Of a DNA stretch of 64,000 nt, positions 43,968 to 53,651 are shown piece after piece. How positions within the stretch are numbered: the first letter of the stretch is position 1; each line of letters opens with the position of its first letter. Position numbers and translations under genes: made by a program. The notes under the pieces were generated by a model. The model was not told where the DNA came from and searched no databases. It was given only the letters and a program-made list of their open reading frames with translations. The stretch lies in NCBI RefSeq assembly GCF_023511815.1, contig NZ_JAIMAV010000001.1, positions 58,248 to 122,247 of the forward strand. The letters are read 5' to 3'. Source of the stretch: Alicyclobacillus sp. GTDB taxonomy: Bacteria > Bacillota > Bacilli > Alicyclobacillales > Alicyclobacillaceae.

Positions 43968-46900
43968 CCTGCGCAAGATCATGGTCATCGGGAGCGGTCC
44001 CATCACCATCGGGCAGGCGGCGGAATTTGACTACGCGGGCACCCAGGCCTGCCAGGCGTTGAAGGAAGAGGGCTACGAGGTGGTGCTGGTCAACTCCAAT
44101 CCGGCCACCATCATGACCGACCCGGAGATGGCCGACCGGGTGTACATCGAACCGCTCACCCCCGAGTTCGTCGCCCAGATCATCCGCAAGGAGCGGCCCG
44201 ACGGGCTGGTGCCGACCCTCGGCGGGCAGACCGGGTTGAACATGGCGGTGCAGCTGGCGGAGATGGGCGTTCTGGAGGCGGAGGGGGTGGAGTTGCTCGG
44301 CACGCAGCTGGATTCCATCCGCGAGGCGGAGGACCGCGAGCGTTTCCGCGCGTTGATGAACCGCCTGGGAGAACCGGTGCCGGAGAGCGCCATCGTCACA
44401 TCGATGGAGGAGGCTCGCCAGTTCGCCCGCGAGATTGGCTTCCCCATCATCATCCGGCCGGCCTACACCCTGGGCGGCACGGGCGGCGGCATCGCGTCCG
44501 ATTGGCGGGAGTACGAGGAGATTGTCGAGCTCGGGCTCACGCTCTCCCCCATCCACCAGGTGCTTGTCGAGCGGAGCATCGCGGGATACAAGGAGCTGGA
44601 GTACGAGGTCATCCGGGACGGGGCGGACAACTGCATCATCGTCTGCAACATGGAGAACATCGATCCGGTGGGCATCCACACCGGGGACAGCATCGTCGTG
44701 GCCCCGAGCCAGACGTTGTCCGACCAGGACCACCAGATGCTGCGCTCCGCCAGCCTGCGCATCATCCGGGCGCTCAACATCCAGGGCGGATGCAACATTC
44801 AATTCGCGCTGGATCCGCACAGCCGCCGCTACTACGTGATTGAGGTCAACCCGCGCGTCAGCCGCTCCAGCGCCCTGGCGTCGAAGGCGACGGGCTATCC
44901 CATCGCCCGGGTGGCCACCAAAATCGCGGTCGGCTACCGGCTGGACGAGATCATCAATCCGGTGACGCAGCAGACCTACGCCGCCTTCGAACCGGCCCTC
45001 GACTACGTGGTGACGAAGATCCCGCGCTGGCCGTTCGACAAGTTCCAGAGCGCCAATCGCCGGCTGGGCACGCAGATGAAGGCGACCGGCGAGGTGATGG
45101 CCATCGGCCGCACCTTCGAGGAGTCGCTGATGAAGGCCATCCGTTCGCTGGAGATCGGGTTGGACTCGCTGTGGATGCCGGGCGTCGGGGAGATTTCGGA
45201 TTCGGAGTTGGAGCGGCGCCTGGCGGAGCCGGACGACGAGCGGTTGTGGCTGTTGGCGGAGGCCATCCGCCGCGGGGTGCCGCGCGAGGTGCTGTACGAC
45301 CTGACCCGGATTGACCGCTGGTTTCTCGCCAAACTGGAGCGGTTGGTGGCGGCGGAACGGGCGCTCAAGGACCTCGCGGGCCGCGGGATCGACGGATTGC
45401 GGGCGGCTCCCGAAGTGCTTCGGCGCGTCAAGCGCATGGGGTATCCGGACAGCGTGATCGCCCGGCTGACGGGGGTGCCGGTGGAACAGGTGCGCAAACT
45501 CTGCCGCGAGCTGAACCTGCGTCCGGTGTACAAGATGGTCGACACGTGCGCGGGTGAGTTCGAGGCGGCCACGCCGTACTACTACAGCACGTACGAGGAA
45601 GAGGACGAGGTCGCCGAGAGCCCGCGGAAAAAACTCGTCGTGCTCGGGTCTGGCCCCATCCGCATCGGGCAGGGCATCGAGTTCGACTACGGATCGGTGC
45701 ACGCGGTGTGGGCCATCCGGCGCGCGGGGTACGACGCGGTCATCGTCAACAACAACCCGGAGACGGTGTCCACCGACTTCAACACCTCCGACCGGCTGTA
45801 CTTCGAACCGCTGTACATCGACGACGTGCTGAACGTGATTGAGCGCGAACGGCCGGATGGAGTGATTGTCCAATTCGGCGGCCAGACCGCCATCAACCTT
45901 GCGGAACCCCTCGCCCGGGCGGGCGTGCGCATCGTGGGCACGTCCCTCGAGGACATCGACCGGGCCGAGGACCGCGAGAAATTCGACGCCCTCCTCGCGG
46001 AACTGGGCATCCCGCGCCCGGCCGGCGTGACGGTGACGTCGGCCGAGGAGGCCCTGGCCTGTGCCGGACGCCTGGGCTATCCGGTGCTGGTGCGCCCGTC
46101 CTACGTTCTCGGCGGGCGGGCGATGCAGATCATCTACAACGACGAGGAACTCCAGGTGTACATGCGGGACGCGGTCCAGGCGTCGCAGAGCCACCCGGTG
46201 CTCATCGATCGCTACATCCAGGGGACCGAGGTGGAGGTCGACGCGGTCAGCGACGGGCAGACCGTGATCATCCCGGGCATCATGGAGCACATTGAGCGGG
46301 CGGGCGTCCACTCGGGCGACTCCATCGCGGTGTATCCGCCGCAATCGCTGAGCGCGGCGGTCAAACAAACCCTGGTGGATTACACGGTGCGGATTGCGCG
46401 CGGGCTGTCGGTCAAAGGGCTGGTCAACATCCAGTTCGTGATTCAGGGGGATCAGGTGTACGTCCTGGAGGTCAACCCGCGCTCTTCGCGGACCGTCCCG
46501 TTCCTGTCGAAGGTGACGGGCGTGCCGATGGTGGATCTGGCGATGCACGCGGTGCTCGGCGGATCGCTTTCCGAGTTCGGCTACGATACCGGATTGGTGC
46601 CCGAGCAACCGCTGGTCTCCGTCAAGGTGCCGGTGTTCTCCTTCGCCAAGCTGCGGCGTGTGGACATCACCCTGGGGCCGGAGATGAAATCCACCGGCGA
46701 GGTGATGTCGAGCGAGCGGACCCTGGCCAAGGCGCTCTACAAAGGGCTCCTCGCCGCCGGCATGGCGGTCCCGGCCCACGGGACGGTGCTCGCCACCATC
46801 TCCGACAAGGACAAGGAGGAGGCGTGGCCGATTCTGCAGGGGTTCGCCAACCTGGGCTACCGCATCGCCGCCACCGAGGGGACGGCGCGCTTCCTGCGTC

Positions 46901-47223
46901 AAAAGGGTTTGCCGGTGCGGGTGGTCAACAAGCTGGCACAGGGCACGCCGAACCTGGCGGACGACATCCGCGAAGGCAAGATCCAACTGGTGATCAACAC
47001 GCTGACGAAGGGACTCAAGCCGGAGCGGGATGGCTTCCGGATTCGCCGCACCGCGGTGGAACACGGGGTGCCCTGCCTCACCTCGCTGGACACGGCCCGG
47101 TCCATGCTGGAGGTGCTCTCGACCATCCGGTTTGCCACCCTTCCGCTGCCGAGTCCGGCGGCGGGGCAGGCCTCCGACACACAGCCGGCGGGGCCGGTGC
47201 CGCGGGTGGAGGTGGGCCGGTGA
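43951..47223 (+). CDS. carB: Carbamoyl-phosphate synthase large subunit
   Basis: A 1090-residue protein of two homologous halves, each with an ATP-grasp synthetase ([17 protein letters not shown] at the start of the first and [17 protein letters not shown] of the second), an oligomerisation/linker region, and a C-terminal MGS-like allosteric domain from about residue 930. It converts bicarbonate, ammonia and two ATP to carbamoyl phosphate. GTG at 43951 follows GGAAGGAAGG. Usual pyrK and pyrD genes do not follow. Confidence 0.97.
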   Translation: MPKRTDLRKIMVIGSGPITIGQAAEFDYAGTQACQALKEEGYEVVLVNSNPATIMTDPEMADRVYIEPLTPEFVAQIIRKERPDGLVPTLGGQTGLNMAVQLAEMGVLEAEGVELLGTQLDSIREAEDRERFRALMNRLGEPVPESAIVTSMEEARQFAREIGFPIIIRPAYTLGGTGGGIASDWREYEEIVELGLTLSPIHQVLVERSIAGYKELEYEVIRDGADNCIIVCNMENIDPVGIHTGDSIVVAPSQTLSDQDHQMLRSASLRIIRALNIQGGCNIQFALDPHSRRYYVIEVNPRVSRSSALASKATGYPIARVATKIAVGYRLDEIINPVTQQTYAAFEPALDYVVTKIPRWPFDKFQSANRRLGTQMKATGEVMAIGRTFEESLMKAIRSLEIGLDSLWMPGVGEISDSELERRLAEPDDERLWLLAEAIRRGVPREVLYDLTRIDRWFLAKLERLVAAERALKDLAGRGIDGLRAAPEVLRRVKRMGYPDSVIARLTGVPVEQVRKLCRELNLRPVYKMVDTCAGEFEAATPYYYSTYEEEDEVAESPRKKLVVLGSGPIRIGQGIEFDYGSVHAVWAIRRAGYDAVIVNNNPETVSTDFNTSDRLYFEPLYIDDVLNVIERERPDGVIVQFGGQTAINLAEPLARAGVRIVGTSLEDIDRAEDREKFDALLAELGIPRPAGVTVTSAEEALACAGRLGYPVLVRPSYVLGGRAMQIIYNDEELQVYMRDAVQASQSHPVLIDRYIQGTEVEVDAVSDGQTVIIPGIMEHIERAGVHSGDSIAVYPPQSLSAAVKQTLVDYTVRIARGLSVKGLVNIQFVIQGDQVYVLEVNPRSSRTVPFLSKVTGVPMVDLAMHAVLGGSLSEFGYDTGLVPEQPLVSVKVPVFSFAKLRRVDITLGPEMKSTGEVMSSERTLAKALYKGLLAAGMAVPAHGTVLATISDKDKEEAWPILQGFANLGYRIAATEGTARFLRQKGLPVRVVNKLAQGTPNLADDIREGKIQLVINTLTKGLKPERDGFRIRRTAVEHGVPCLTSLDTARSMLEVLSTIRFATLPLPSPAAGQASDTQPAGPVPRVEVGR

Positions 47224-48026
47224 GCACCGACGGGTCTTTGGCCCTCCGCGATCCGCGCTATGACGCCGTCCGGCGGGCGACCTACGTGGCGCTCGATGTC
47301 CCCACGTGGTTGCAGGCGGAGGCGTTGGTTGAGCGGTTCGGTGCGGCGGTCGACGGGTACAAGGTGGGGCTCGAGCTGTACTTCGGCGACGGCCCCGCCG
47401 CGCTCTCGGGGTTGCGCCGGCTGGGAAAACGGGTGTTTCTCGACGTGAAACTCCACGACATCCCCAACACCGTCGCGGGGGCGCTGGCGGCCATCGCACG
47501 GTACGGGGTGGAGATGGTCAATGTACACGCATCGGGTGGACCGGCGATGCTGACTGCGGCGCGCGAGGCGCTCGACGCGGCGGCGGCCGAATCCGATGGG
47601 CCGCGGCCGCTTCTGGTGGCGGTGACCGTTCTCACCAGCCTCGGGGCGGCGGATCTGGAGCGGCTGGGATGGGGGCGGGGGGCCTCCGACGCCCAGGCGC
47701 TGGTGGCGCGCTGGGCGGCGTTGGCGGCGTCCTGCGGGCTCGACGGCGTGGTCGCCTCCGCGCTGGAGGTCGCGCAACTGCGGCGTCAGAGCCCGCCCGG
47801 TTTCGAGATCGTCGTCCCGGGAACCCGTCCGTCGGGTGCGCCTCGCCATGATCAGGTGCGCAGTCTCACGCCGGGCGAGGCCATGGCGGCCGGCGCGACC
47901 CGCTTGGTGTTGGGGCGGGCGGTCACGCGGGCGAAGGATCCGCTCCTGGCGCTGGAGCGAATTTGGGAGGAGATGGAATCCGTCGCGCCTCCGGCGGCTT
48001 CGGGGATGCCGAAGGATGATGGTTGA
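47220..48026 (+). CDS. pyrF: Orotidine 5'-phosphate decarboxylase
   Basis: A 268-residue type 1 decarboxylase forming UMP. YVALDVP at the barrel start, the catalytic [13 protein letters not shown] (Lys/Asp pair), and PGTRPSG with the C-terminal phosphate-binding region. Length is slightly long because of Ala/Gly-rich surface loops and a 15-residue tail. GTG start overlaps carB and follows GGAGGTGGG. It closes this operon; pyrE is not present. Confidence 0.95.
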   Translation: MSTDGSLALRDPRYDAVRRATYVALDVPTWLQAEALVERFGAAVDGYKVGLELYFGDGPAALSGLRRLGKRVFLDVKLHDIPNTVAGALAAIARYGVEMVNVHASGGPAMLTAAREALDAAAAESDGPRPLLVAVTVLTSLGAADLERLGWGRGASDAQALVARWAALAASCGLDGVVASALEVAQLRRQSPPGFEIVVPGTRPSGAPRHDQVRSLTPGEAMAAGATRLVLGRAVTRAKDPLLALERIWEEMESVAPPAASGMPKDDG

Positions 48027-48040
48027 AAGACCGGTGAAAC

Positions 48041-48078
48041 AGGGCGCCCCGCGCGTTGACGCGGGGCGCCCTGTTGTT
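48041..48078 (+). terminator. Terminator after pyrF
   Basis: A perfect 13-base-pair stem (48041-48053 with 48060-48072), loop CGTTGA, then TGTTGTTC. The reverse reading ends CTGTTTCACC, so it may also terminate the convergent qcrA message. Confidence 0.85.
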
Positions 48079-48126
48079 CGCCGGGCCGCCGGGTCCGGCC
48101 GGTATGTACAAGCCCGCATCGGGCCG

Positions 48127-48750
48127 TCAGGCGATGGTCGGGCCGGGCACCTGGTTCCAGGTCTCCTTGGTCCGTTTGACGGCGCCGCCCACCAGAACGG
48201 TGCCGTCGCTGTCGATCTTGTACTCGTACAGCGCCAGCGGTTCGGGTGCGGGCGATGTGTCGGACGGCACACCGTAGATGTTGTACACGCTGTCATGACA
48301 GGGGCAGCGGAACCAGTACTGCCCGTTGCCGTACTTGGGTGCGACCGATTGGCCGTTCTCCTCCGACCCGTCGACGTGGCAACCCAGATGCGTGCAGACG
48401 TGCGACATGATCATCAACCGGTTCTGGTACTTGATGACGTAGACATCGTTGGGTTTGTCCTGTGAATTCCACGCGTCGTCGATGTGTTCCGTGAACTTCA
48501 CGTGTTTCGGCAATTTGTCGTCGAAATCGGACACCTTCCAGGTCGTCCTGGAGAAGTTGGCGCTGCCGCTGCGGTGCAGCGGGTCGAACGCGCTGACGAT
48601 CATCGGCGCCGCCACCAGGGTCCCCATGAAGGCGCCGGTGCCGCCGAGGACATACGTGAGAAACTGGCGCCGGGTGAGACCGCGCGATTCCTCCATGCTC
48701 AGGTGCGGTTCGGTGCCGGGCTGCAGCGGTGCACCCTGCTTGTGCTCCAT
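48127..48750 (-). CDS. qcrA: Rieske iron-sulfur subunit of a menaquinol:cytochrome c reductase (QcrA-like)
   Basis: A 207-residue Rieske protein. Twin-arginine motif TRRQF (26-30) precedes a membrane anchor (LGGTGAFMGTLVAAPMIVSAF). The [2Fe-2S] ligands are Cys 119 and His 121 in CTHLGC and Cys 149 and His 152 in CPCH, with Cys 124 and Cys 151 forming the disulfide. The N-terminus and spacing match B. subtilis QcrA. The cytochrome b subunits (qcrB, qcrC) are not adjacent, so it is either a dispersed subunit or a paralogue. ATG has AAGGAGG seven bases upstream. Confidence 0.88.
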   Translation of the reverse strand: MEHKQGAPLQPGTEPHLSMEESRGLTRRQFLTYVLGGTGAFMGTLVAAPMIVSAFDPLHRSGSANFSRTTWKVSDFDDKLPKHVKFTEHIDDAWNSQDKPNDVYVIKYQNRLMIMSHVCTHLGCHVDGSEENGQSVAPKYGNGQYWFRCPCHDSVYNIYGVPSDTSPAPEPLALYEYKIDSDGTVLVGGAVKRTKETWNQVPGPTIA

Positions 48751-48817
48751 ACGCCTGCCTCCTTGCCTGCTGTGACATCATCCCGCCACGACCAAAATCG
48801 ATAAGGACACCAGTTTC

Positions 48818-48826
48818 ATCTTACCA
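48818..48826 (-). promoter_or_regulatory. Possible extended -10 promoter of the Rieske gene
   Basis: TGGTAAGAT on the minus strand, about 70 bases before the qcrA ATG, fits an extended -10 element; no -35 hexamer is at the right distance. Confidence 0.3.
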
Positions 48827-48880
48827 TGTGTCCGCCCGGGCTTCCCACCAAATTGCGGACCTTTTGTGGAGATTTCGCGA

Positions 48881-48918
48881 AAAGACGGACGCCCGCCCGG
48901 CCGCCGGCCGGAGGCGGG
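48881..48918 (-). terminator. Terminator after glutamate dehydrogenase
   Basis: On the minus strand CCCGCC...GGCGGG (48918-48892) encloses a CGGCC/GGCCG stem and is followed by CGTCCGTCTTTTCG. It separates the gdh message from qcrA. Confidence 0.65.
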
Positions 48919-48933
48919 TCGCCCGTCACGGTC

Positions 48934-50223
48934 TCAGACCCAACCGCGCCAGCGCATCGCCTCGGCGAACGGTTTGATGCCCACCATGTACGCGGCCAGG
49001 CGTGTGGACACGTGATACCGTTCCGCGGTGCGCAGAATGTTGTGGACCGACTGGACCATCATCGATTCGAGGCGCCGGTTGACCTCCTCCTCGGTCCAGT
49101 ACCAGCCCTGGCTGTTCTGCACCCACTCGAAGTAGGACACCGTCACGCCGCCGGCGTTGGCCAGGACGTCCGGCACGATGAGGACATTCCGGCCGGCCAG
49201 GATCTCATCGGCCTGCGGCGTCGTCGGCCCGTTGGCCGCCTCGACGATGATGGAAGCCTGAATGTCGTTCGCGTTGTCGGCGGTGATCTGGTTTTCGAGC
49301 GCCGCCGGGACCAGGATGTCGCAGGGTTGGACCAAAAACTCCTCGTTCGACATCACCTTGGAGAACTTGGTCGTGACCATCCCGAACGAATCCCGCTGTT
49401 CCAAGAGGGACGGAATGTCGAGCCCGTCCGGATTGTACAGGCCGCCGCCCGCGTCGCTGATGCCGACGACCTTCACACCCATCTCGTGCAGGATGGCCGC
49501 GACGTTGCTGCCGACATTGCCGAAGCCCTGGATCAGCACCCGCAGGTCCTGCAGCGAGCGCTTGCGCGCGGCGGCCGCCTCGCGCATGGCGACGCAGACG
49601 CCGAGCGCCGTCGCCTTCTCCCGGCCCTGCGAACCCCCGAGCACCAGCGGCTTGCCGGTGATGAACCCGGGGGAGTCGTATTCGCGGATGCGCGAATACT
49701 CGTCGTACATCCAGGCCATGATCTGAGGATTCGTGTAGACGTCGGGCGCCGGGATGTCCTTGGTCGGGCCGACAATCTGGCTGACCGCGCGCACGTAGCC
49801 GCGGGCCAGGCGTTCCTGTTCCTGCACCGACATCGTCCTCGGGTCGCACACGATGCCGCCCTTGGCGCCGCCGTAGGGCAGATTGAAGATGCCGCACTTG
49901 ATGCTCATCCAGATGGACAGCGCCTTGACCTCGTCGAGGGTGACGTTGGGATGAAAGCGGATGCCGCCTTTGGTCGGGCCGATGGCGTCGTTGTGCTGGG
50001 CCCGGTAACCGGTGAACACCTCGACGTGCCCGTCGTCCATGCGCACCGGAATGCGCACGGTCAGGACGCGAATGGGCTCCTTGAGCAGTTCGTAGACGGT
50101 CTCAGAATAACCGAGGCGGTTCAGGGCGTTTCGCACCGCCTCCTGCGTGTTGGTCAGCACGTTCTCGTCGGCCGCCGGCATGCTGGCACCTGCCGCCAGC
50201 CGCTTGCTGACTTTCATGGACAT
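48934..50223 (-). CDS. gudB: NAD-type glutamate dehydrogenase (GudB/RocG-like)
   Basis: A 429-residue Glu/Leu/Phe/Val dehydrogenase interconverting glutamate and 2-oxoglutarate plus ammonia. Catalytic Lys residues in GPTKGGIRFHP and PYGGAKGGI; dinucleotide motif GFGNVG; NAGGVTVSYFEWVQN near the C-terminus. Length and N-terminus match GudB/RocG of Bacilli, whose role is catabolic. ATG at 50223 follows AGAGGAG. It has its own promoter and terminator; whether it is the GudB or RocG orthologue cannot be told from sequence alone. Confidence 0.93.
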   Translation of the reverse strand: MSMKVSKRLAAGASMPAADENVLTNTQEAVRNALNRLGYSETVYELLKEPIRVLTVRIPVRMDDGHVEVFTGYRAQHNDAIGPTKGGIRFHPNVTLDEVKALSIWMSIKCGIFNLPYGGAKGGIVCDPRTMSVQEQERLARGYVRAVSQIVGPTKDIPAPDVYTNPQIMAWMYDEYSRIREYDSPGFITGKPLVLGGSQGREKATALGVCVAMREAAAARKRSLQDLRVLIQGFGNVGSNVAAILHEMGVKVVGISDAGGGLYNPDGLDIPSLLEQRDSFGMVTTKFSKVMSNEEFLVQPCDILVPAALENQITADNANDIQASIIVEAANGPTTPQADEILAGRNVLIVPDVLANAGGVTVSYFEWVQNSQGWYWTEEEVNRRLESMMVQSVHNILRTAERYHVSTRLAAYMVGIKPFAEAMRWRGWV

Positions 50224-50282
50224 GACAGTACGCTCCTCTCCATGGACCCCGGGCCATACGGGGACACGGGTCGCTCGGTTTC

Positions 50283-50311
50283 ATCATAAATCAGTCCGGG
50301 CAGGATGGAAA
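50283..50311 (-). promoter_or_regulatory. Sigma-A promoter of glutamate dehydrogenase
   Basis: On the minus strand TTTCCA (50311-50306), a 17-base spacer and TATGAT (50288-50283), about 60 bases before the ATG. Confidence 0.6.
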
Positions 50312-50344
50312 GTGTGGAACCGTCGGGGCAAAGGGGGGATGGCG

Positions 50345-51790
50345 GTGTTGTTGGACGATTCACGGGCGGCGCGGGGCCCAAGGCCGCGGTGGCGGTGGCT
50401 TGCGTCGAGCCAGGTGGTGCATCTGGTGGTAGCGGCGGCGGTGGTCGTCGCCGTGTTCGCGTGGACGCCCGCCGTCTTCTCGGGCGACACCGATACGGCC
50501 AGAAACTATCTGAACACCATCGTCTCGTCCCTGTCGACCATTCTGGCGCTGTGCATCTCCATCATCCTGGTGGCCATTCAGCTGACGGCGAGCAACTACA
50601 CGCATCGGGTGCTGGATTTTTTCATGCGCCTGCCGTACAATGTCTCGCTTTTCTTCATCTATTTGGTCACCATCATGCACAGCTTCTTTCTCATGACCAA
50701 GATCAAAGATACGGTCAACGAACCGCTGCCCGCCGCTCTGCGCCCGGAGATGAGCGCCGATCTGGTGCTGGTGATGATCTGTTTCATCAGCCTGCTGGGA
50801 TACATGTACGCGGTGGTCCAACTGCTCAAACCCGAGCGGATCATCCACCTCATCGTCCGCGAGTACGGACGCGCGTTTCAACGCGGCGACTACCGGGCGG
50901 CGCTCGACAACGTGGAACAGATCTGCGACATCGCCAAGCGCGCCGCGTCGTTCAACGACTCCCTGACCGGCATGCGCTGCATGGACGTGATGCTCAACAT
51001 CGCCGCGCAGCTGCCGACGCCGCGGGACCGGGAGGACGGATTGCTGGAGATCCATCGCAATCTCGTCGAACAGTGGGTGGAAATGGTCGGGGTGGCGGCC
51101 AAGGAGAAGGAGACCGGGCTGCTCAACGGCGGCCTGGACGCCCTGTACGCGCAGGGCCAACTGTACATGGAGGCCGAGGCGTGGCCGGCGGCCGAACTGG
51201 TGATCCGCGCCTACCGGCACCTGACGTTCACCCACCTGTTCGTCGAGGGGCAGGTGTTCTACGTGGAACGGGTGGCGCGCCGGCTGTATCTGTTGGGCCT
51301 GTGCGCCGCCGGTCACGGTCCCCGCGGCCGGACTTTCTGCGTTCGCACCTGGGAGGTGATCGCCGCCATCGGGGAATCGTTGTTCTCCGAACCGTCGGCG
51401 GGGGCCGCCACGCTGTTGTCCGGATTTCTGCTGGTGGACGAGCTGGAGCCGACGCTCGAGGCGATTGAGGAGGAGGACGTCCGGCGCCGGGTGATGGCGC
51501 TGTACATGATGCTCTGGAAGGCGTTCGCGTCCGCGGCCAGCCTGCGCGACGTGGCGCGGTGGGCCGCCTGGTGGGCGCGCCTGCGCGAGGTGGACGGAGC
51601 AAGGCGGGACGGCCAGGCTTTGGCGCTCGTCCTCGCCCGGCACCTGGGGCGCGAGGACGTGGCCGCGACGCTTCGCCACGTGTGGAAATTGGACATCACC
51701 CGCGAGGATCTGGAGGATTTGGCGCGCCGGTATGCCTCCCAGCGGTTCTCTCTCCTGGACGGATGGCCGTGGCCCGAGCCGACATCGTGA
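50345..51790 (+). CDS. DUF2254-like membrane protein
   Basis: A 481-residue protein. The N-terminal 180 residues hold four membrane segments (VVHLVVAAAVVVAVFAW; TIVSSLSTILALCISIILVAIQ; FFIYLVTIMHSFFLM; LVLVMICFISLLGYMYAVV), with LVAIQLTASNYTHRVLDFFM resembling DUF2254. The remainder is soluble, helical and Ala-rich with repeat-like segments (for example REYGRAFQRGDYRAALDNVEQI), suggesting a TPR-like scaffold. No function is known. The GTG at 50345 is six bases after AAGGGGGG; the ATG at 50339 abuts that site. Its 3' end overlaps convergent rqcH by 95 bases. Confidence 0.7.
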   Translation: MLLDDSRAARGPRPRWRWLASSQVVHLVVAAAVVVAVFAWTPAVFSGDTDTARNYLNTIVSSLSTILALCISIILVAIQLTASNYTHRVLDFFMRLPYNVSLFFIYLVTIMHSFFLMTKIKDTVNEPLPAALRPEMSADLVLVMICFISLLGYMYAVVQLLKPERIIHLIVREYGRAFQRGDYRAALDNVEQICDIAKRAASFNDSLTGMRCMDVMLNIAAQLPTPRDREDGLLEIHRNLVEQWVEMVGVAAKEKETGLLNGGLDALYAQGQLYMEAEAWPAAELVIRAYRHLTFTHLFVEGQVFYVERVARRLYLLGLCAAGHGPRGRTFCVRTWEVIAAIGESLFSEPSAGAATLLSGFLLVDELEPTLEAIEEEDVRRRVMALYMMLWKAFASAASLRDVARWAAWWARLREVDGARRDGQALALVLARHLGREDVAATLRHVWKLDITREDLEDLARRYASQRFSLLDGWPWPEPTS

Positions 51791-53555
51791 GGCCGGGTCC
51801 GCCGCGGGGGACGCGCCGGGCGAGGATCGCCTCAATCCGCTGCCGGTCCGGATGCACGTACAGCGTCTTCTGGTGGTCGTACAGGACGAATCCGGGGCGC
51901 GCCCCGTTCGGTTTCCACACGTGCCGGATGCGCGTGTGGTCCACCGCCACCGTCCCCGCGTCCCGGCCGCGGCTGAAGTAGGCGGCCAACAACGCCGCCT
52001 CGTGCAGCGTGGTCTCGGGAACCTCCCGCCCCTGGGTCTGAATGACCACGTGGGAACCGGGCAGGTCCTTGGTGTGCAGCCACACGTCGTCCGGTTGGCT
52101 CTGGCGCAGCGTCAGGCGGTCGTTTTGGGCGTGGTTGCGGCCGACGCGGATGATCCACCCGTCGCTGCTCTCGTAGGCGTCGGGCTGGCCCGGCCCCCGG
52201 TCGCCGCGACGATCCGGCCGTTCGGCGCGCGGCCGGCCCGCCGGCAGAAATCCCTGCTGCACCAACTCCCGCCGAATGGCGGCCAGCTCCTCCGGCCGGG
52301 CCGTCTCCACGTACAGGAGAACCTCCTCCAGATACACCAGGTCCCGGCGCGATTGCTCCAACTCCGCGTCAATCCGCGGGATGGCCCGCTTTTTCCGGGA
52401 CGCCTGGTGGAAGTACCGCTGCGCGTTTTCAATCGCCGTCAGGGCCGGATCGAGCGGAATGGTCTCCGGTGCGCCGTCGGCGTAGAAGTTCGGCAACGTC
52501 ACCTCGCCGGCGCCGCGCGCCACCAGGTGCGGGTAGCTGAGGAGCAACTCTCCGCGCACGCGCAGCGCCTCGTGATCGGAGGCCTCCGCCTGTTCCCGCT
52601 CCAGATTGGCGATCTTTCCGCGCAGCCGGTCCATCTGCCGCTGCACGTCGCGGACGAGGGCCTGCGCGAGGCGAGAGGTCTGGCCCCGCTCGAGCACCCG
52701 CGCGTACAGGCGGTCGATCGCCTCGTCCAACGTCCCCGTCTCCTCGAAGCGGGCGCAGTGCGTGAGGCGAAATGGCGCGGCCGCAAGCGGCCAACCGAGG
52801 TCGTCCAGCCCGACCGTGGGAGGCTCGAGGCGCCCGGTGGCGGCGCTGAAGACCTCTCTCAGGGCCCGCAGGACCGATGCGCCATCCGTCGATCCGGCGC
52901 GGTGCAGGACCTCCTCGGCGGTGACCGTCCCCATCCCCGCGACCAGGCCGCCGAGGGCCCGCGCTCTGCGCTTCGGGTCGAGGTCCGCCAGGCCAAGCGC
53001 CTCGATGTCCGCCTCCGTCACCTCGTTGTACACGGTCCGCGCCAGCGGTGGCGCCGGCCGATACGCGAGGCCGGGGAGGACCTGCCGGACGCGGCTCAGG
53101 TCGGCTCCGACGTGCACCACGCTGTCGACGATGCGCCCCAGCGCGCCCTGGGTGTCCGCCTCCACCAGCATGAGGTTGCTGTGCTTGCCCATCATCTCCA
53201 GCACCAGTGCGTACCGAACGCGATCCCCCAGCTCGTCGACCGCCTCCACGTGCAACTCCATCACCCGGTCCCACCCCTGTTGGCGCACGGCGATGACCCG
53301 CCCGCCCTCCAGCCGCTTGCGCAGCAGCATGCAGAACATCGGCGGCTCGTCCGGGTTGGCGGGCCGGGCCAGGTGCAGCTCGTGCGCGCGGGGGAGCGCC
53401 CGGTGGGCGCACAGCAGCACCCGCCGCACCCCGGCCTGCGTCCGCAGCGTCAGGACCACCTCCCGGTCGCCCGGTTGGTGGATCTTTTCAATCCGCGCCC
53501 GGAGAAACCGCTCGTTCCAATCGGCGCACAGGGCGCGCACCGCCAATCCGTCCAT
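51696..53555 (-). CDS. rqcH: NFACT-family ribosome quality control factor RqcH
   Basis: A 619-residue Rqc2/NEMF homologue. It binds 50S subunits carrying stalled peptidyl-tRNA and adds C-terminal Ala tails. NFACT-N has the Asp-Arg pair (96-97, GWDRV) required for alanine tailing; a central coiled coil (roughly 290-440); and the NFACT-R domain with PDDVWLHTKDLPGSHVVI. The last 35 residues, past the usual end, are Arg/Pro-rich and encoded antisense to the neighbouring gene. ATG follows GGGAGGGAGAAGA. Adjacent to the P-ATPase as yloA-yloB in B. subtilis. Confidence 0.93.
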   Translation of the reverse strand: MDGLAVRALCADWNERFLRARIEKIHQPGDREVVLTLRTQAGVRRVLLCAHRALPRAHELHLARPANPDEPPMFCMLLRKRLEGGRVIAVRQQGWDRVMELHVEAVDELGDRVRYALVLEMMGKHSNLMLVEADTQGALGRIVDSVVHVGADLSRVRQVLPGLAYRPAPPLARTVYNEVTEADIEALGLADLDPKRRARALGGLVAGMGTVTAEEVLHRAGSTDGASVLRALREVFSAATGRLEPPTVGLDDLGWPLAAAPFRLTHCARFEETGTLDEAIDRLYARVLERGQTSRLAQALVRDVQRQMDRLRGKIANLEREQAEASDHEALRVRGELLLSYPHLVARGAGEVTLPNFYADGAPETIPLDPALTAIENAQRYFHQASRKKRAIPRIDAELEQSRRDLVYLEEVLLYVETARPEELAAIRRELVQQGFLPAGRPRAERPDRRGDRGPGQPDAYESSDGWIIRVGRNHAQNDRLTLRQSQPDDVWLHTKDLPGSHVVIQTQGREVPETTLHEAALLAAYFSRGRDAGTVAVDHTRIRHVWKPNGARPGFVLYDHQKTLYVHPDRQRIEAILARRVPRGGPGLTMSARATAIRPGERTAGRHTGAPNPPDPRG

Positions 53556-53651
53556 TCTTCTCCCTCCCGGTCACGTCAGGCTCTCCTGAGTATACCACCC
53601 GCCGCGGCGAGGTTGGCGGGACTTTGGACATAGCCCCGGCCGTACAAGCAT

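Noticed and set aside
43906..47499. A very long open frame antisense to carB
   Set aside because: High G+C leaves the opposite frame free of stops. The plus strand encodes a full-length CarB with all motifs, and the antisense product is Arg/His-rich without recognisable domains or a ribosome site.
48127..53555. The qcrA-gdh-DUF2254-rqcH stretch as a mobile island
   Set aside because: No transposase, integrase, flanking repeat or tRNA site is visible, and base composition matches its neighbours.
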